From Bacteroidota bacterium (lineage in GTDB: Bacteria; Bacteroidota; Bacteroidia; Bacteroidales; F082): 64,000 nucleotides of DNA. The notes beneath the pieces were generated by a model. The model saw only the letters and a program-made list of their open reading frames with translations. It was not told the DNA's origin and made no database searches. The stretch lies in the NCBI GenBank assembly GCA_023396415.1, contig JAEWWJ010000120.1, positions 1 through 64,000 on the forward strand, given 5' to 3'. This document shows, piece after piece, positions 1-8,371 of the stretch (within the stretch, counting starts at the first letter, position 1; each line of letters starts with the position of its first letter). A program made the position numbers and the translations under genes.

Positions 1-1
1 A

Positions 2-76
2 GCCAAGGGTGATGCAAGCCGTTTAAAAAAAGAAATAAATCTTGGTCAAGTTGAAGAAAAAACGACAACATCTTAG
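2..76 (+). CDS. C-terminal tail of an upstream gene (partial)
   Basis: An open frame enters from the left edge and stops with TAG at 74-76, giving 24 charged residues rich in Lys, Glu and Thr. It would converge with the leftward gene that ends at 73, overlapping it by four bases, an arrangement common between convergent bacterial genes. The fragment is too short to identify. It could also be a chance open frame; only the sequence to the left of this window can decide. Confidence 0.35.
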   Translation, partial: AKGDASRLKKEINLGQVEEKTTTS

Positions 77-711
77 TTGGAGTCTTGCGTGGATAAAAAA
101 CTTTTTTTCAGGTCGTAGTTGTTTTGGTTGTATGGATCGCGCTGAATCAGCACATCCAATGCACTTAAAGCCCTTTTAATTTTGCCCTTTTTACTCCATT
201 TTTCAAATTGTTCCAAATAATACGCGTCACTTTTGCAGCGTAATCCTTTGCCTTCGCCCTCAACAATAACAAAACCTGTGGCATTGGTTTCGGTATTTTT
301 GATGGTAAACAAAATCGGCACTTCAAACCGCGTATAACGTTCGTCATTACAACTGTTCCATTGGCCTTCGGTGGCGTTAAAAAACTCTTGAATTTTTTCG
401 TTCAATCCGTAATGTAATGGATTTCGCATTCTTAAATCGCTGATTTTATTGTCACAACCCACAGTAAATGAAAGTATTACCGTACCAACAACGCAATTTG
501 CCAGGGCCTCCTGGGTGTAGCTAACATGCTTTAGCAGCTCGCCCTCAAAAGCGCCTGATCCACCTTTATAACGGTAGTCGAGCATGTGGCTGATGTTTTT
601 GTTGCGGCTTTGGCTTAACACAAGGGCCGCAGAATCGGTTTGTGAAAATGCTTCGATTGAGCTGATGACAAGAAAAAATAACACAGCCAAAAACCAGTAG
701 GTAATTTTCAT
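73..711 (-). CDS. Secreted protein with a TonB C-terminal-like domain
   Basis: The product is 212 residues with an N-terminal signal peptide (hydrophobic residues about 5-22, cleavage probably after SIEAFS). Residues about 68-118 have the pattern of a TonB carboxy-terminal fold: a GTVILSFTV strand, a turn with a charged residue, then a helix ending before GQW. There is no proline-rich spanner and no retained membrane anchor, so it is probably a periplasmic relative and not a working TonB. The C-terminal 40 residues are lysine-rich and look like half of a TPR-type helical hairpin. It stands alone, downstream of obgE on the same strand. The function is not known to me. Confidence 0.7.
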   Translation of the reverse strand: MKITYWFLAVLFFLVISSIEAFSQTDSAALVLSQSRNKNISHMLDYRYKGGSGAFEGELLKHVSYTQEALANCVVGTVILSFTVGCDNKISDLRMRNPLHYGLNEKIQEFFNATEGQWNSCNDERYTRFEVPILFTIKNTETNATGFVIVEGEGKGLRCKSDAYYLEQFEKWSKKGKIKRALSALDVLIQRDPYNQNNYDLKKSFLSTQDSN

Positions 712-753
712 AATTATTTAATAACTAATATTATAGTCGAAAAATACTTGTAG

Positions 754-1755
754 TTAATCATGATTAGATTCATTCAAATGTTTCCAAAGCAGATCTTTCA
801 ATTCTTTAATTCCTTCGCCGGTTAAAGAACTGATGAAAACCCATGGGATATTGGGAATGCTTGACTTGATACCTTCACGCAGCTCTTGGTCAATAAAATC
901 GCTCTTACTGATGGCCAAAAGACGTGTTTTATCCATTAGCTCAGGATTATACGCTGCCAACTCATGAAGCAAAATATCATAGTCTCTTGCAATGTCAGTG
1001 CTGTCGGAAGGGATTATAAATAGGAGAATAGAGTTCCTCTCAATATGTCGCAAAAATCTCAACCCCAATCCTTTACCTTCAGAAGCACCTTCAATGATAC
1101 CTGGAATATCAGCCATAATAAATGAATGGTGGTCGTAATAACTTACAATCCCTAAGTTGGGCGAAAGGGTGGTAAAAGGGTAGTCTCCAATTTCGGGTTT
1201 AGCAGCAGAAACCACTGATAGCAGGGTTGATTTTCCAGCGTTTGGAAAACCAACCAAACCCACATCGGCCAATATTTTAAGCTCTACAATAATGTATGCC
1301 TCTTGCTCAGGCTCACCGGGTTGGGCATAGCGTGGAGCCTGGTTGGTGGACGATTTAAAATGGGTATTGCCTTGTCCGCCGCGCCCTCCTTTAAGGATAA
1401 TTGCCGTTTGTCCGTCTTCAGTAATTTCGGCAAGAAACTCACCTGTTTCAGCATTGCGCGCAATCGTGCCAAGCGGCACGTCGAAGTAAACGTCTTTTCC
1501 GGCGGCTCCTGTACTTTGTTGCTTTCCTCCAAATTCGCCTGCACCGGCATGGAGGTGTTTGGTATAACGCAAATGCAACAAGGTCCACATCTGTGCGTTA
1601 CCGCGCATAATGATGTCGCCGCCCCGACCGCCATCGCCACCATCGGGACCGCCTTTTGGGACAAATTTCTCCCTACGGAAATGTGCTGATCCCGCACCGC
1701 CTTTGCCTGAGCGACAATAAATTTTTATCTGATCTACGAAATTTGAACTGGCCAT
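754..1755 (-). CDS. obgE: Obg-family GTPase (ribosome assembly)
   Basis: A 333-residue Obg/CgtA protein. The glycine-rich Obg fold covers residues 1-160 (KGGPDGGDGGRGGD at about 34-47). The G domain follows, with Walker A GFPNAGKS at 169-176, a DIPGIIEGA G3 motif and an SKSD G4 motif. Obg GTPases bind the 50S subunit late in its assembly and link growth to the guanine nucleotide pool. The variable C-terminal domain seen in E. coli ObgE (about 390 residues) is absent, which is usual for Bacteroidota. It is the last gene of a leftward hpt-adk-obgE set, 79 bases after adk, an order commonly conserved in the phylum. Start is the ATG at 1755. Confidence 0.97.
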   Translation of the reverse strand: MASSNFVDQIKIYCRSGKGGAGSAHFRREKFVPKGGPDGGDGGRGGDIIMRGNAQMWTLLHLRYTKHLHAGAGEFGGKQQSTGAAGKDVYFDVPLGTIARNAETGEFLAEITEDGQTAIILKGGRGGQGNTHFKSSTNQAPRYAQPGEPEQEAYIIVELKILADVGLVGFPNAGKSTLLSVVSAAKPEIGDYPFTTLSPNLGIVSYYDHHSFIMADIPGIIEGASEGKGLGLRFLRHIERNSILLFIIPSDSTDIARDYDILLHELAAYNPELMDKTRLLAISKSDFIDQELREGIKSSIPNIPWVFISSLTGEGIKELKDLLWKHLNESNHD

Positions 1756-1834
1756 ACCTAAATTTTATTCGCGCAAAGATACACTATCCGCAATAAACGA
1801 AGGTAGTAAAGCCTGAATTAGCCGCTGATGACAG

Positions 1835-3016
1835 CTATGACTTGCTTACGCGAATTTCCCTGATACCTCTTTTGATTGCATCTTGTAAACGCTCGTTAAC
1901 TTCTTCCAAATTTCCGGCACCATCAGCATCAAAAAATACACTTTGCTTCTTATAATATTCAATAACAGGTTTTGTTTTCTTTTCATATTCTTCTAACCTG
2001 TTTAATATCAGCTCAGTAGAGGTGTCGTAAATGCGCGCGCGATCTGTTTTTCCACGAACGTTGAGGCGTTTCATGGCATCGAGGGTAGAAAGACGCAAGT
2101 TGAGCATCAAACTCACCTTTGAGTTGCTCCGGCGGAGGAGTCCATCAAGGATATAAGCCTGTACAATGGTGCGAGGGAAACCTTTGAAAATGAAACCGGC
2201 GGCTGATTTATTTTGTTCTATCTGTCTTTCAATCAGCTTAATAGCAATTTCATCAGGTGCAATTTCACCTCTATCGAGGTAGGGCTTAGCTGCCAATCCC
2301 AATTCGGTTCCTGCAGCAATTTCGCGGCGCATGAGTTTTCCGGTTGAGATATAAACAAGGTTGTTATTCTTTGCAAGTATCTCACCCTGAGTACCTTTTC
2401 CCGATCCGGGCTTACCCAACAACACTACATTGAAATAATCATGACGAATGGTGTTGTCAATGGTGTTACAGAGCTCAGCAAAAATTTCTTCAACGTTACC
2501 TACACCATTGATGGGATAAAAAATACCCTTGTTTTTGTAAAACTCCATCACCGGCTTGGTTTTGTTTTCATATTCTTGAAGCCTCACGTGCATAACTTCA
2601 AGATTATCATCGGCCCTTCCGCTTGTTTTCGCTCGTTCTAACATGCGGTCAATAACCATATCGTCAGGCACTTCGAGGCTAAGCATACATGTCAGGCTAC
2701 TGTTGAGTTTCAGCAACAATCCCTCGAGAATATAGGCTTGGACAACAGTTCTTGGAAAGCCATCGAAAAGAATTCCGCGGCTGTCAAGATTCATAATGAC
2801 TTTCTTTTCAATGATTTGAACGATAATCTCGTCAGGAACAAGGCCTCCTTTGTCAATAATTTCCTTGGCTTCCTTGCCTAAGGGCGTCTGCTTGGAAATT
2901 TCATCTCTAAGGATATCACCGGTGGAGATATAGGTCAGGTTGTACTTTTCCAATAAAAGCTTCGACTGGGTTCCTTTCCCGGCTCCGGGAGGACCAAAAA
3001 GCGCAATATTTAACAT
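1835..3016 (-). CDS. adk: Tandem-duplicated adenylate kinase (two Adk domains)
   Basis: The protein is 393 residues, about twice the usual 190. Domain 1 (1-188) is complete: P-loop GPPGAGKGT at 8-16, STGD AMP-site motif at 31-34, DGFPRT at 85-90, and a short LID with RADD at 135-138. It should interconvert ATP + AMP and 2 ADP in the cytoplasm. Domain 2 (about 193-393) keeps an intact P-loop (GKPGSGKGT, 201-209) and R282, but DGFPRT has become KGFPRT (K278), STGD has become STGK, and RxDD is lost (RARIYD at 326-331). Domain 2 may therefore be catalytically weak or regulatory. The gene lies 20 bases after hpt, with obgE downstream. It could have been misread as two genes, but the frame is continuous. 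Confidence 0.93.
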   Translation of the reverse strand: MLNIALFGPPGAGKGTQSKLLLEKYNLTYISTGDILRDEISKQTPLGKEAKEIIDKGGLVPDEIIVQIIEKKVIMNLDSRGILFDGFPRTVVQAYILEGLLLKLNSSLTCMLSLEVPDDMVIDRMLERAKTSGRADDNLEVMHVRLQEYENKTKPVMEFYKNKGIFYPINGVGNVEEIFAELCNTIDNTIRHDYFNVVLLGKPGSGKGTQGEILAKNNNLVYISTGKLMRREIAAGTELGLAAKPYLDRGEIAPDEIAIKLIERQIEQNKSAAGFIFKGFPRTIVQAYILDGLLRRSNSKVSLMLNLRLSTLDAMKRLNVRGKTDRARIYDTSTELILNRLEEYEKKTKPVIEYYKKQSVFFDADGAGNLEEVNERLQDAIKRGIREIRVSKS

Positions 3017-3036
3017 TTTATAATTTGGTTTAGATG

Positions 3037-3576
3037 TTATTCGGAAACAATGCGATAAATGTCGGGAAGGTTGCGGGCGTGCTCGTTGTAATCGAGGCCG
3101 TATCCAATGATGAAATCGTTGGGAATTTCCATGCCAATATAATCAATGGAATAGCTGTATTGAAAGGCTTTTGGCTTGAACAAAAGCGTAGCAATTTTAA
3201 CTGTGGCCGCTTCTAATTTTTTAAGCTTATCAATGGTAAAGAGCATGGTGAGTCCCGAATCAACAATGTCTTCAACCAAAATGATGTTACGTCCGGTAAC
3301 TGCATGGTCTAAGCCAATGAGCTCGCGAACTACAGATGTGGATTCGGTACCATGATAGGAGGAGAGTTTTACGAATGAAATTTCACACTCTATCTCAATG
3401 TTTTTAAAAAGTTCAGCTGCAAACATAAACGCTCCATTCAACACCACAAGAAACATGGGGTTTTTTCCGGCATAATCGCGGTTGATGTTCTCTGCAACTT
3501 TTTTTATAGCTCTTTCTATCTGATCCTGAGGTATATATATCTCAAATTCTTTGTCGTGAACTTTTACTCTACTCAT
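3037..3576 (-). CDS. hpt: Hypoxanthine phosphoribosyltransferase
   Basis: A type I phosphoribosyltransferase, 179 residues from the chosen start. The PRPP-binding signature IILVEDIVDSGLTM is present, as is a FLVVLNGAFMF strand-loop upstream of it. It salvages hypoxanthine (and usually guanine) with PRPP to IMP/GMP. The longest open frame begins at 3636, but the promoter at 3620-3650 places transcription initiation at about 3613, and homologues begin close to the ATG at 3576 (MSRVKVHDKEF), so 3576 is preferred. It is the first gene of the hpt-adk-obgE operon, a purine salvage/nucleotide balance group. Confidence 0.93.
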   Translation of the reverse strand: MSRVKVHDKEFEIYIPQDQIERAIKKVAENINRDYAGKNPMFLVVLNGAFMFAAELFKNIEIECEISFVKLSSYHGTESTSVVRELIGLDHAVTGRNIILVEDIVDSGLTMLFTIDKLKKLEAATVKIATLLFKPKAFQYSYSIDYIGMEIPNDFIIGYGLDYNEHARNLPDIYRIVSE

Positions 3577-3619
3577 AATTGTTTGGTAACCCCCTTGTGG
3601 GCTGTGATTTTTGAATGTA

Positions 3620-3650
3620 CAAATGTAAGATTTCAATCCTTATGTACAAA
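3620..3650 (-). promoter_or_regulatory. Promoter of the hpt-adk-obgE operon
   Basis: On the minus strand, TTTG (3650-3647) is followed by 19 bases and TACATTTG (3627-3620), matching the Bacteroidota primary sigma consensus TTG-N19-TAnnTTTG. Transcription would start near 3613, inside the longest open frame, so it supports the hpt start at 3576. Confidence 0.75.
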
Positions 3651-3746
3651 TGAAGGTTGAATAATTCAGGCTTTTTAGCTGAAAATTAAGGGTTGTGGCC
3701 GGTAATTGCCGAAAAAACTCGGTAATTAATGGTTTGAAGTAACGGT

Positions 3747-4382
3747 TTAAAGCTTTCTTATGACCATCAAACCATCCCGAAGTGGAAGGAGAACCTGCTC
3801 AACTTCCAAATCGCTGCTGACCAAGCTATTGAACTGACGTATGGCAACAGTTTCAATGTCATTGATTTGATTATCAAGCACTTTATTGCTCCACAAAACA
3901 TTGTCGGCCAAGAGAAAACCGCCTTTGCGGAGCTTCGCTTTGAGCAAGGGATAATATTCGGGATAGCGATTTTTGTCCGCATCCAAGAAAATAAGGTCGT
4001 AGCTGTCGTTGAACTCCAACACGAGCTTCATCGCATCACCAATGTGCAGTCTGATTTGACTTTCAGTAGGTGCGCCTTTAATGTTTTCCAAAATTACGGA
4101 TTCCAACTCCTCATCCACCTCAATGGTATCGAGCATCCCATCGGGTTGGAGGCCATCTGCAAGGCATAGCGCAGAATAACCTGTAAAAGTTCCAATCTCT
4201 AAAATCCGCTTCGGACGCAGCAAAAAACTCACCATCTGCAAAAATTTCCCCTGAACCGAGCCGGAAAGCATTCTGGGATAAATGGTTGTTAACCAAGTTT
4301 TTCTGGTTATTTTTTGAAGGTTTTCAGTAGGTTTACTGGTGTGCTGCTCCAAGTATTCCTCTAAGGGGATTTTCATTTTCAA
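3747..4382 (-). CDS. SAM-dependent O-methyltransferase, class I (COMT-like family 3)
   Basis: A 211-residue Rossmann methyltransferase. The SAM-binding motif I is EIGTFTGYSALCLADG, the acidic post-II residues are in DTIEVDEE, and the metal-site motif FLDADKNRYPEYY with ADNVLW is typical of cation-dependent catechol-type O-methyltransferases. The substrate is unknown; family members methylate hydroxylated aromatics. Its start overlaps the stop of the preceding gene by four bases, so it is probably translationally coupled as the last gene of an M16 peptidase - secreted protein - methyltransferase operon. It has no signal peptide and should be cytoplasmic. Confidence 0.92.
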   Translation of the reverse strand: MKMKIPLEEYLEQHTSKPTENLQKITRKTWLTTIYPRMLSGSVQGKFLQMVSFLLRPKRILEIGTFTGYSALCLADGLQPDGMLDTIEVDEELESVILENIKGAPTESQIRLHIGDAMKLVLEFNDSYDLIFLDADKNRYPEYYPLLKAKLRKGGFLLADNVLWSNKVLDNQINDIETVAIRQFNSLVSSDLEVEQVLLPLRDGLMVIRKL

Positions 4383-4894
4383 TAGTTTTTAAACTGCATT
4401 ATCACCGAGCTTTCGTCATTTTGAACCAAGTTCACTTTTTGGCTGCTGAGCAAGGTTTCTACACGATCTATTTCCAGCAGCTGCATACGCAAGGAGACAA
4501 ATGCAACCTCTTCAATTCCAACACTTTCACATAATAATTCGATCATTTGCTTTCCATGGCCTGCAATGCCGTTGAACAGCAAAGGTTGCTCGCGGTATAA
4601 AAACAAATGATTGCTATCGAGCAGCGAAGCATGAAACCAGCAATTGTTCAGAATATTTTCGGAATTGTTCTCCAACTCAAAAATTAGTTGAACACTTTGC
4701 ATGTATTGCTGAATTTTAACCAATCGAAGGGTCACTACTTTTTGCGGTTGCAATGAATCAGTGCTTGAAGCGCTGACCAAGCTGTCAGTGGCTAACATCA
4801 GGTTGTGGTTGGTTTGGCTTTTTAATTGAATAGTTCCAAATGTATTTATTAAAATACTGAATATGAATGTGATATATAGCTTATGAAATGACAT
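4379..4894 (-). CDS. Secreted protein of unknown function
   Basis: A 171-residue product with a signal peptide (hydrophobic residues 7-23, likely cleavage after TIQLKSQ). The mature part is a mixed beta sequence with no motif I recognise. It lies 13 bases after the M16 peptidase gene and overlaps the start of the methyltransferase gene by four bases, so the three are very likely co-transcribed. Overlapping stop and start codons and a clean signal sequence argue that it is real. Confidence 0.7.
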   Translation of the reverse strand: MSFHKLYITFIFSILINTFGTIQLKSQTNHNLMLATDSLVSASSTDSLQPQKVVTLRLVKIQQYMQSVQLIFELENNSENILNNCWFHASLLDSNHLFLYREQPLLFNGIAGHGKQMIELLCESVGIEEVAFVSLRMQLLEIDRVETLLSSQKVNLVQNDESSVIMQFKNY

Positions 4895-4907
4895 AACTTA
4901 CTTTTTT

Positions 4908-6155
4908 TTAGGTTGTTTTCCCTTTAAATATAAGTGTTGAAAGCTGTGACGGCTCGAAAACTTCTTGTGCAACTTCTATGATGCTGCCTGCCGTGATGCG
5001 TTCGATGCTTTGCACATGACTCTCGAAACTTTCAACTTCTTCATTTTGAATATGGCTTCGGGCGATGGACAAGGTTTCTTGCAAACCCGATTCATAGCCT
5101 ATAGCCAATTGCACAGTCAACTGCTGTTTTGCGCGCGACAATTGCAAAATCCCGAGTGGTTCTTCTCTTAATTTTTTCAACTCTTTGTGAACGAGCTTAA
5201 TTGCTTTTTCTAAAGTTTCATTGTCGGTGCCAAGATAAATACCAATCCATCCCAAATCGGAATATGCAGTATATTGGGAATCAATAGAATAGGTGAAACC
5301 AAACTTTTCGCGGATGTTAAGGTTCAAACGCGAGTTGAGGCCCGGACCGCCTAAAATGTTGTTAAGCAGTACCAAAGTGATTTTGGATGGGTGGTTAAAA
5401 TCGTACGCAATATTTCCTAAATAGCAATGGCTCAAATAGTTGTCTCTTTGCTCAATTTTGGTTGAAGGAATATAGCTATTGAATTTTTTGCGGTTTAACG
5501 CAGAAGAAGAAGTAGCTTGGTTGGCATAATACTTTTCGAGTAGCTTGATCAACTTCTCAAATCGAATATTTCCCACCGAAGCGATCACCATTTCGTCGGT
5601 TGTATAGTGCTTTTTACTAAAATCCATCAGCTGCTCACGCGTACTCTCTTGAACAGTTTGCACAGTTCCTAAAATATTGTGCCCAAATTCGTGTCCGTTA
5701 AATAATTGATTTTCAAATTCATCCACTATTTCTTCAGGTGGGTTGTCGCGATACGAGTGAATCTCGTCCAAGATTACTTCCTTTTCTTTTTCTAATTCTT
5801 GTGAGGGAAAAACAGAGTTAAAAGCGATATCAGCAAAGAGTTCGAGGGCACGCTCATAATGTGGATAAAGAAAAGTGGCATGAAGACAGGTTTCCTCCTT
5901 GGTGGTGTAGGCATTCAAATCGCAACCGACGTTTTCGAGCCGGCTGATTATATGAAAAGCTTTCCGCTTGTGGGTGCCTTTAAAAACCATGTGCTCAATC
6001 AAATGGGCAACACCAAAATCGCGAACCGCTTCATCGCGCGATCCCACATTTACCATTAAAGCTAAATGAGAAACAGCATGAGCATTGTATCTGTGAATCA
6101 ATCGAATACCATTTTTAAATAGGTGGTATTGATAGGCGGAAGAGGATGATGTCAT
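4908..6155 (-). CDS. M16-family zinc metallopeptidase (processing-peptidase type)
   Basis: About 415 residues, the size of a single-chain M16B peptidase (mitochondrial processing peptidase beta/PqqL-like half). The inverted zinc motif HLIEH is present with a downstream glutamate in EKEKEVILDEI, so it should be active. The C-terminal half matches the inactive M16 repeat (RLNLNIREKFGFTYS). It has no signal peptide from this start. The open frame runs to 6359, but the family alignment begins near MTSSSSAYQYHLF; 6191 is an alternative start. It leads the operon with the secreted protein and the methyltransferase, and is divergent from the aldolase-like gene. Confidence 0.9.
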   Translation of the reverse strand: MTSSSSAYQYHLFKNGIRLIHRYNAHAVSHLALMVNVGSRDEAVRDFGVAHLIEHMVFKGTHKRKAFHIISRLENVGCDLNAYTTKEETCLHATFLYPHYERALELFADIAFNSVFPSQELEKEKEVILDEIHSYRDNPPEEIVDEFENQLFNGHEFGHNILGTVQTVQESTREQLMDFSKKHYTTDEMVIASVGNIRFEKLIKLLEKYYANQATSSSALNRKKFNSYIPSTKIEQRDNYLSHCYLGNIAYDFNHPSKITLVLLNNILGGPGLNSRLNLNIREKFGFTYSIDSQYTAYSDLGWIGIYLGTDNETLEKAIKLVHKELKKLREEPLGILQLSRAKQQLTVQLAIGYESGLQETLSIARSHIQNEEVESFESHVQSIERITAGSIIEVAQEVFEPSQLSTLIFKGKTT

Positions 6156-6235
6156 GGTGGATTTTTCTTCTAACTTTGTGTTGTTCGCCATTAGCGATTG
6201 AAAGCTTTTAAATCGAGCTTCCCGCAAATGAGTGG

Positions 6236-6243
6236 CAAATCTA
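6236..6243 (-). promoter_or_regulatory. Candidate -7 element for the M16 peptidase operon
   Basis: TAGATTTG on the minus strand fits TAnnTTTG. It would start transcription near 6229, giving a 38- or 74-base leader for the starts at 6191 or 6155 and ruling out the longest open frame. No good -33 TTG was seen. Confidence 0.4.
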
Positions 6244-6275
6244 ATCAATTCAAACATGATGAAAGCAAAACAGCC

Positions 6276-6283
6276 TATTTTTG
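6276..6283 (+). promoter_or_regulatory. Candidate -7 element for the D-threonine aldolase-like gene
   Basis: TATTTTTG fits TAnnTTTG, 34 bases before the ATG at 6318. It supports that start over the longer open frame beginning at 6198. A second match, TAACTTTG at about 6171-6178, is less likely because the extra N-terminus it would allow does not resemble the family. Confidence 0.4.
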
Positions 6284-6317
6284 TGGGCCAAGTAATTATT
6301 ATAACCCTTCGATAGAG

Positions 6318-7406
6318 ATGTTGAAAATAAAAACTCCAACCTTGATTGTTGACAAGCAAAAAGCCATTGCCAACCTAAAAAGGATGAAAGAAAGAGCTTT
6401 TAAGGCCGGTGCCGAATTGCGGCCTCACTTTAAAACACATCAATCAGGTGTGGTAGGAGGGTGGTTTCGTGAGGCCGGAATCACAAAAATTACAGTTTCT
6501 TCGGTTAGCATGGCTGCCTATTTTGCACATCATGGCTTCACAGATATCACCATCGCTTTTCCTTTCAATAGGTTAGAAATGGATGAGCTAAAAGCCTTGA
6601 TGCACAAGGTGAAAATAAATCTTGTCGTAAGTTCACTGAATACTTTAGAAAATATTCATCAAAGTGTTGAAAAAGAGATTGATATATATTTAAAAATTGA
6701 TGTTGGAACCCACCGATCAGGTATTGATATCACTGAAAAAGAGGTCATCAAAGATTTTTTTCATCAGTCCAAAAAACTTTCAAAAATCAAGATGGTTGGC
6801 TTTTTGGTTCATGCCGGACATGCCTACCAAGCAAAGGGAGCAGATGAAATTCAATCCATTGCTGATGAATGTTTTAGAGCACTTTCTGACTTAAAAAACT
6901 TATTTCCCGAACAACAGCTGCTTACCAGTTGGGGCGATACTCCGTCATGTTCAACAGCTGAAATGACAGCCTATTTTGATGAATGGCGGCCAGGAAATTT
7001 CATTTTCTACGATGTGATGCAATACCATATCGGTTCCTGCACGATGCATGATATTGCGGTGGCAGTGGCCTGTCCCGTAGTTGAAGTGCATACCACACGA
7101 AATCAATTGGTTATATATGGTGGTGCAGTACATCTCTCAAAAGATTTTATTGCCGCTGACAATGGGTTCAAGCTTTTTGGGTATGTGGTTCGTTTTACTG
7201 CAACGGGTTGGAGTGAGCCTTTGCCGGGTGCATGGCTGGCTTCAATTTCGCAGGAACATGGTGTGGTTCAGTTGACTACGGAACAGCTTAAGGATTTCCG
7301 TGCCGGTGATATTATTGGAATACTTCCCATTCATTCATGCCTCGCTGTGAGTGCTTTACGGGATATGAAAGACTTAAACAACCATGCGATTCCCTGCATG
7401 AAATGA
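6318..7406 (+). CDS. D-threonine aldolase / D-serine dehydratase-like PLP enzyme
   Basis: A 362-residue fold-type III PLP protein of the DSD1/D-threonine aldolase group. The alanine-racemase-like barrel starts with TPTLIVDK, and the PLP lysine is K39 in RPHFKTH. The C-terminal beta domain carries the HSC motif (IHSCLAVSALRDM) that forms the divalent metal site in this family. It probably cleaves D-threonine-type 3-hydroxy amino acids or dehydrates D-serine; which of the two cannot be read from the sequence. Start 6318 (MLKIKTPTL) matches the normal family N-terminus. Divergent from the M16 gene; the sugar kinase follows 73 bases later. Confidence 0.88.
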   Translation: MLKIKTPTLIVDKQKAIANLKRMKERAFKAGAELRPHFKTHQSGVVGGWFREAGITKITVSSVSMAAYFAHHGFTDITIAFPFNRLEMDELKALMHKVKINLVVSSLNTLENIHQSVEKEIDIYLKIDVGTHRSGIDITEKEVIKDFFHQSKKLSKIKMVGFLVHAGHAYQAKGADEIQSIADECFRALSDLKNLFPEQQLLTSWGDTPSCSTAEMTAYFDEWRPGNFIFYDVMQYHIGSCTMHDIAVAVACPVVEVHTTRNQLVIYGGAVHLSKDFIAADNGFKLFGYVVRFTATGWSEPLPGAWLASISQEHGVVQLTTEQLKDFRAGDIIGILPIHSCLAVSALRDMKDLNNHAIPCMK

Positions 7407-7479
7407 CCAACACAAGCTTTGGCTGAGTACATTTTCTGATTTAGTTTTAAACAATTGAACAACAATTTTCACCCACTCC

Positions 7480-8352
7480 ATGATGTATAAAAAGTTACAA
7501 AAAACCTATTTGATAGCCGAAGCCGGTTCAACAAAGATTGATTGGATTGTTTTTGATGCGAGTGGTCAACTTCAAAACACCGTGGTTACAAGCGGCTTCA
7601 ATCCTTTTTATCATGCGCCACACACGCTCCAACGATTGATCAAAGAAGAGTTAGCGTTAAAGATGCCGACATTAAAGCCTGACGCTGTGTATTATTATGG
7701 ATCTGGCTGTTCCACTCACGAGAACTGCGCTATTGTAACTCGAGCCTGCCAAAACGCTTTTGGAAATATCCCTATTTCCACCGAAACCGACCTCATGGCA
7801 GCCGCTCATGGACTTTTAGGCCACGAAGCCGGTATTGCTTGCATTCTTGGCACAGGGAGCAATGCTTGCTATTATGACGGTCAAACAATCATTCAAAAAT
7901 TTCCTTCTTTAGGCTTTATGCTGGGCGATGAGGGAAGCGGAACTTATATCGGAAAATTGATTTTGACCGACTGGCTTAACAATACCATGCCTTTAGAGCT
8001 ACACCAGCGCTTTGCCGAGCGTTTTGCTTTACACCCGTCTGAAGCGCTCAACCGATTGTATAAAACGGAGCAACCCGGAAATTTTCTATCAAGCTTAACG
8101 CCTTTTGCGAAAGATAATTTACATCACGAATATTTTTATAGCTTGATTTCCAATGCTTTTGATGCTTTTATCAACATTCAGCTGATGCGGTTTCCTCAAG
8201 TCCATCAATCCCGAATCGCATTTGTAGGTTCTGTGGCCTACCATTTTGAGGAAATCTTGCGCGATCGCCTTGAAAAGAGAAATCTAAACCAAATTAAGGT
8301 GGAGCGAGGGCTTCACCTTAATTTGGTTTCTTATCATAATAGATTGAAATAG
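7480..8352 (+). CDS. BadF/BadG-type ATPase, N-acetylglucosamine kinase-like
   Basis: A 290-residue ASKHA-fold protein. The phosphate-1 loop is IAEAGSTKIDWIVFD and the phosphate-2 segment is ACILGTGSNACYYDG, followed by GFMLGDEGSG, all as in bacterial N-acetylglucosamine kinase relatives in Bacteroidota. It probably phosphorylates an amino sugar, perhaps from cell-wall recycling, in the cytoplasm. ATG codons at 7480 and 7483 are both possible. It may be read through from the upstream aldolase-like gene, since no strong promoter is visible in the 73-base gap. Confidence 0.85.
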   Translation: MMYKKLQKTYLIAEAGSTKIDWIVFDASGQLQNTVVTSGFNPFYHAPHTLQRLIKEELALKMPTLKPDAVYYYGSGCSTHENCAIVTRACQNAFGNIPISTETDLMAAAHGLLGHEAGIACILGTGSNACYYDGQTIIQKFPSLGFMLGDEGSGTYIGKLILTDWLNNTMPLELHQRFAERFALHPSEALNRLYKTEQPGNFLSSLTPFAKDNLHHEYFYSLISNAFDAFINIQLMRFPQVHQSRIAFVGSVAYHFEEILRDRLEKRNLNQIKVERGLHLNLVSYHNRLK

Positions 8353-8371
8353 TGTTATTTGATATTTTTTG

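Noticed and set aside
1303..1689. 128-codon rightward open frame inside obgE
   Set aside because: Antisense to the glycine-rich Obg domain, whose codon bias creates long shadow frames.
3616..3652. Direct repeat TGTACAAATG at 3616-3625 and 3643-3652
   Set aside because: The two copies coincide with the -7 and -33 elements of the hpt promoter and are explained by them.
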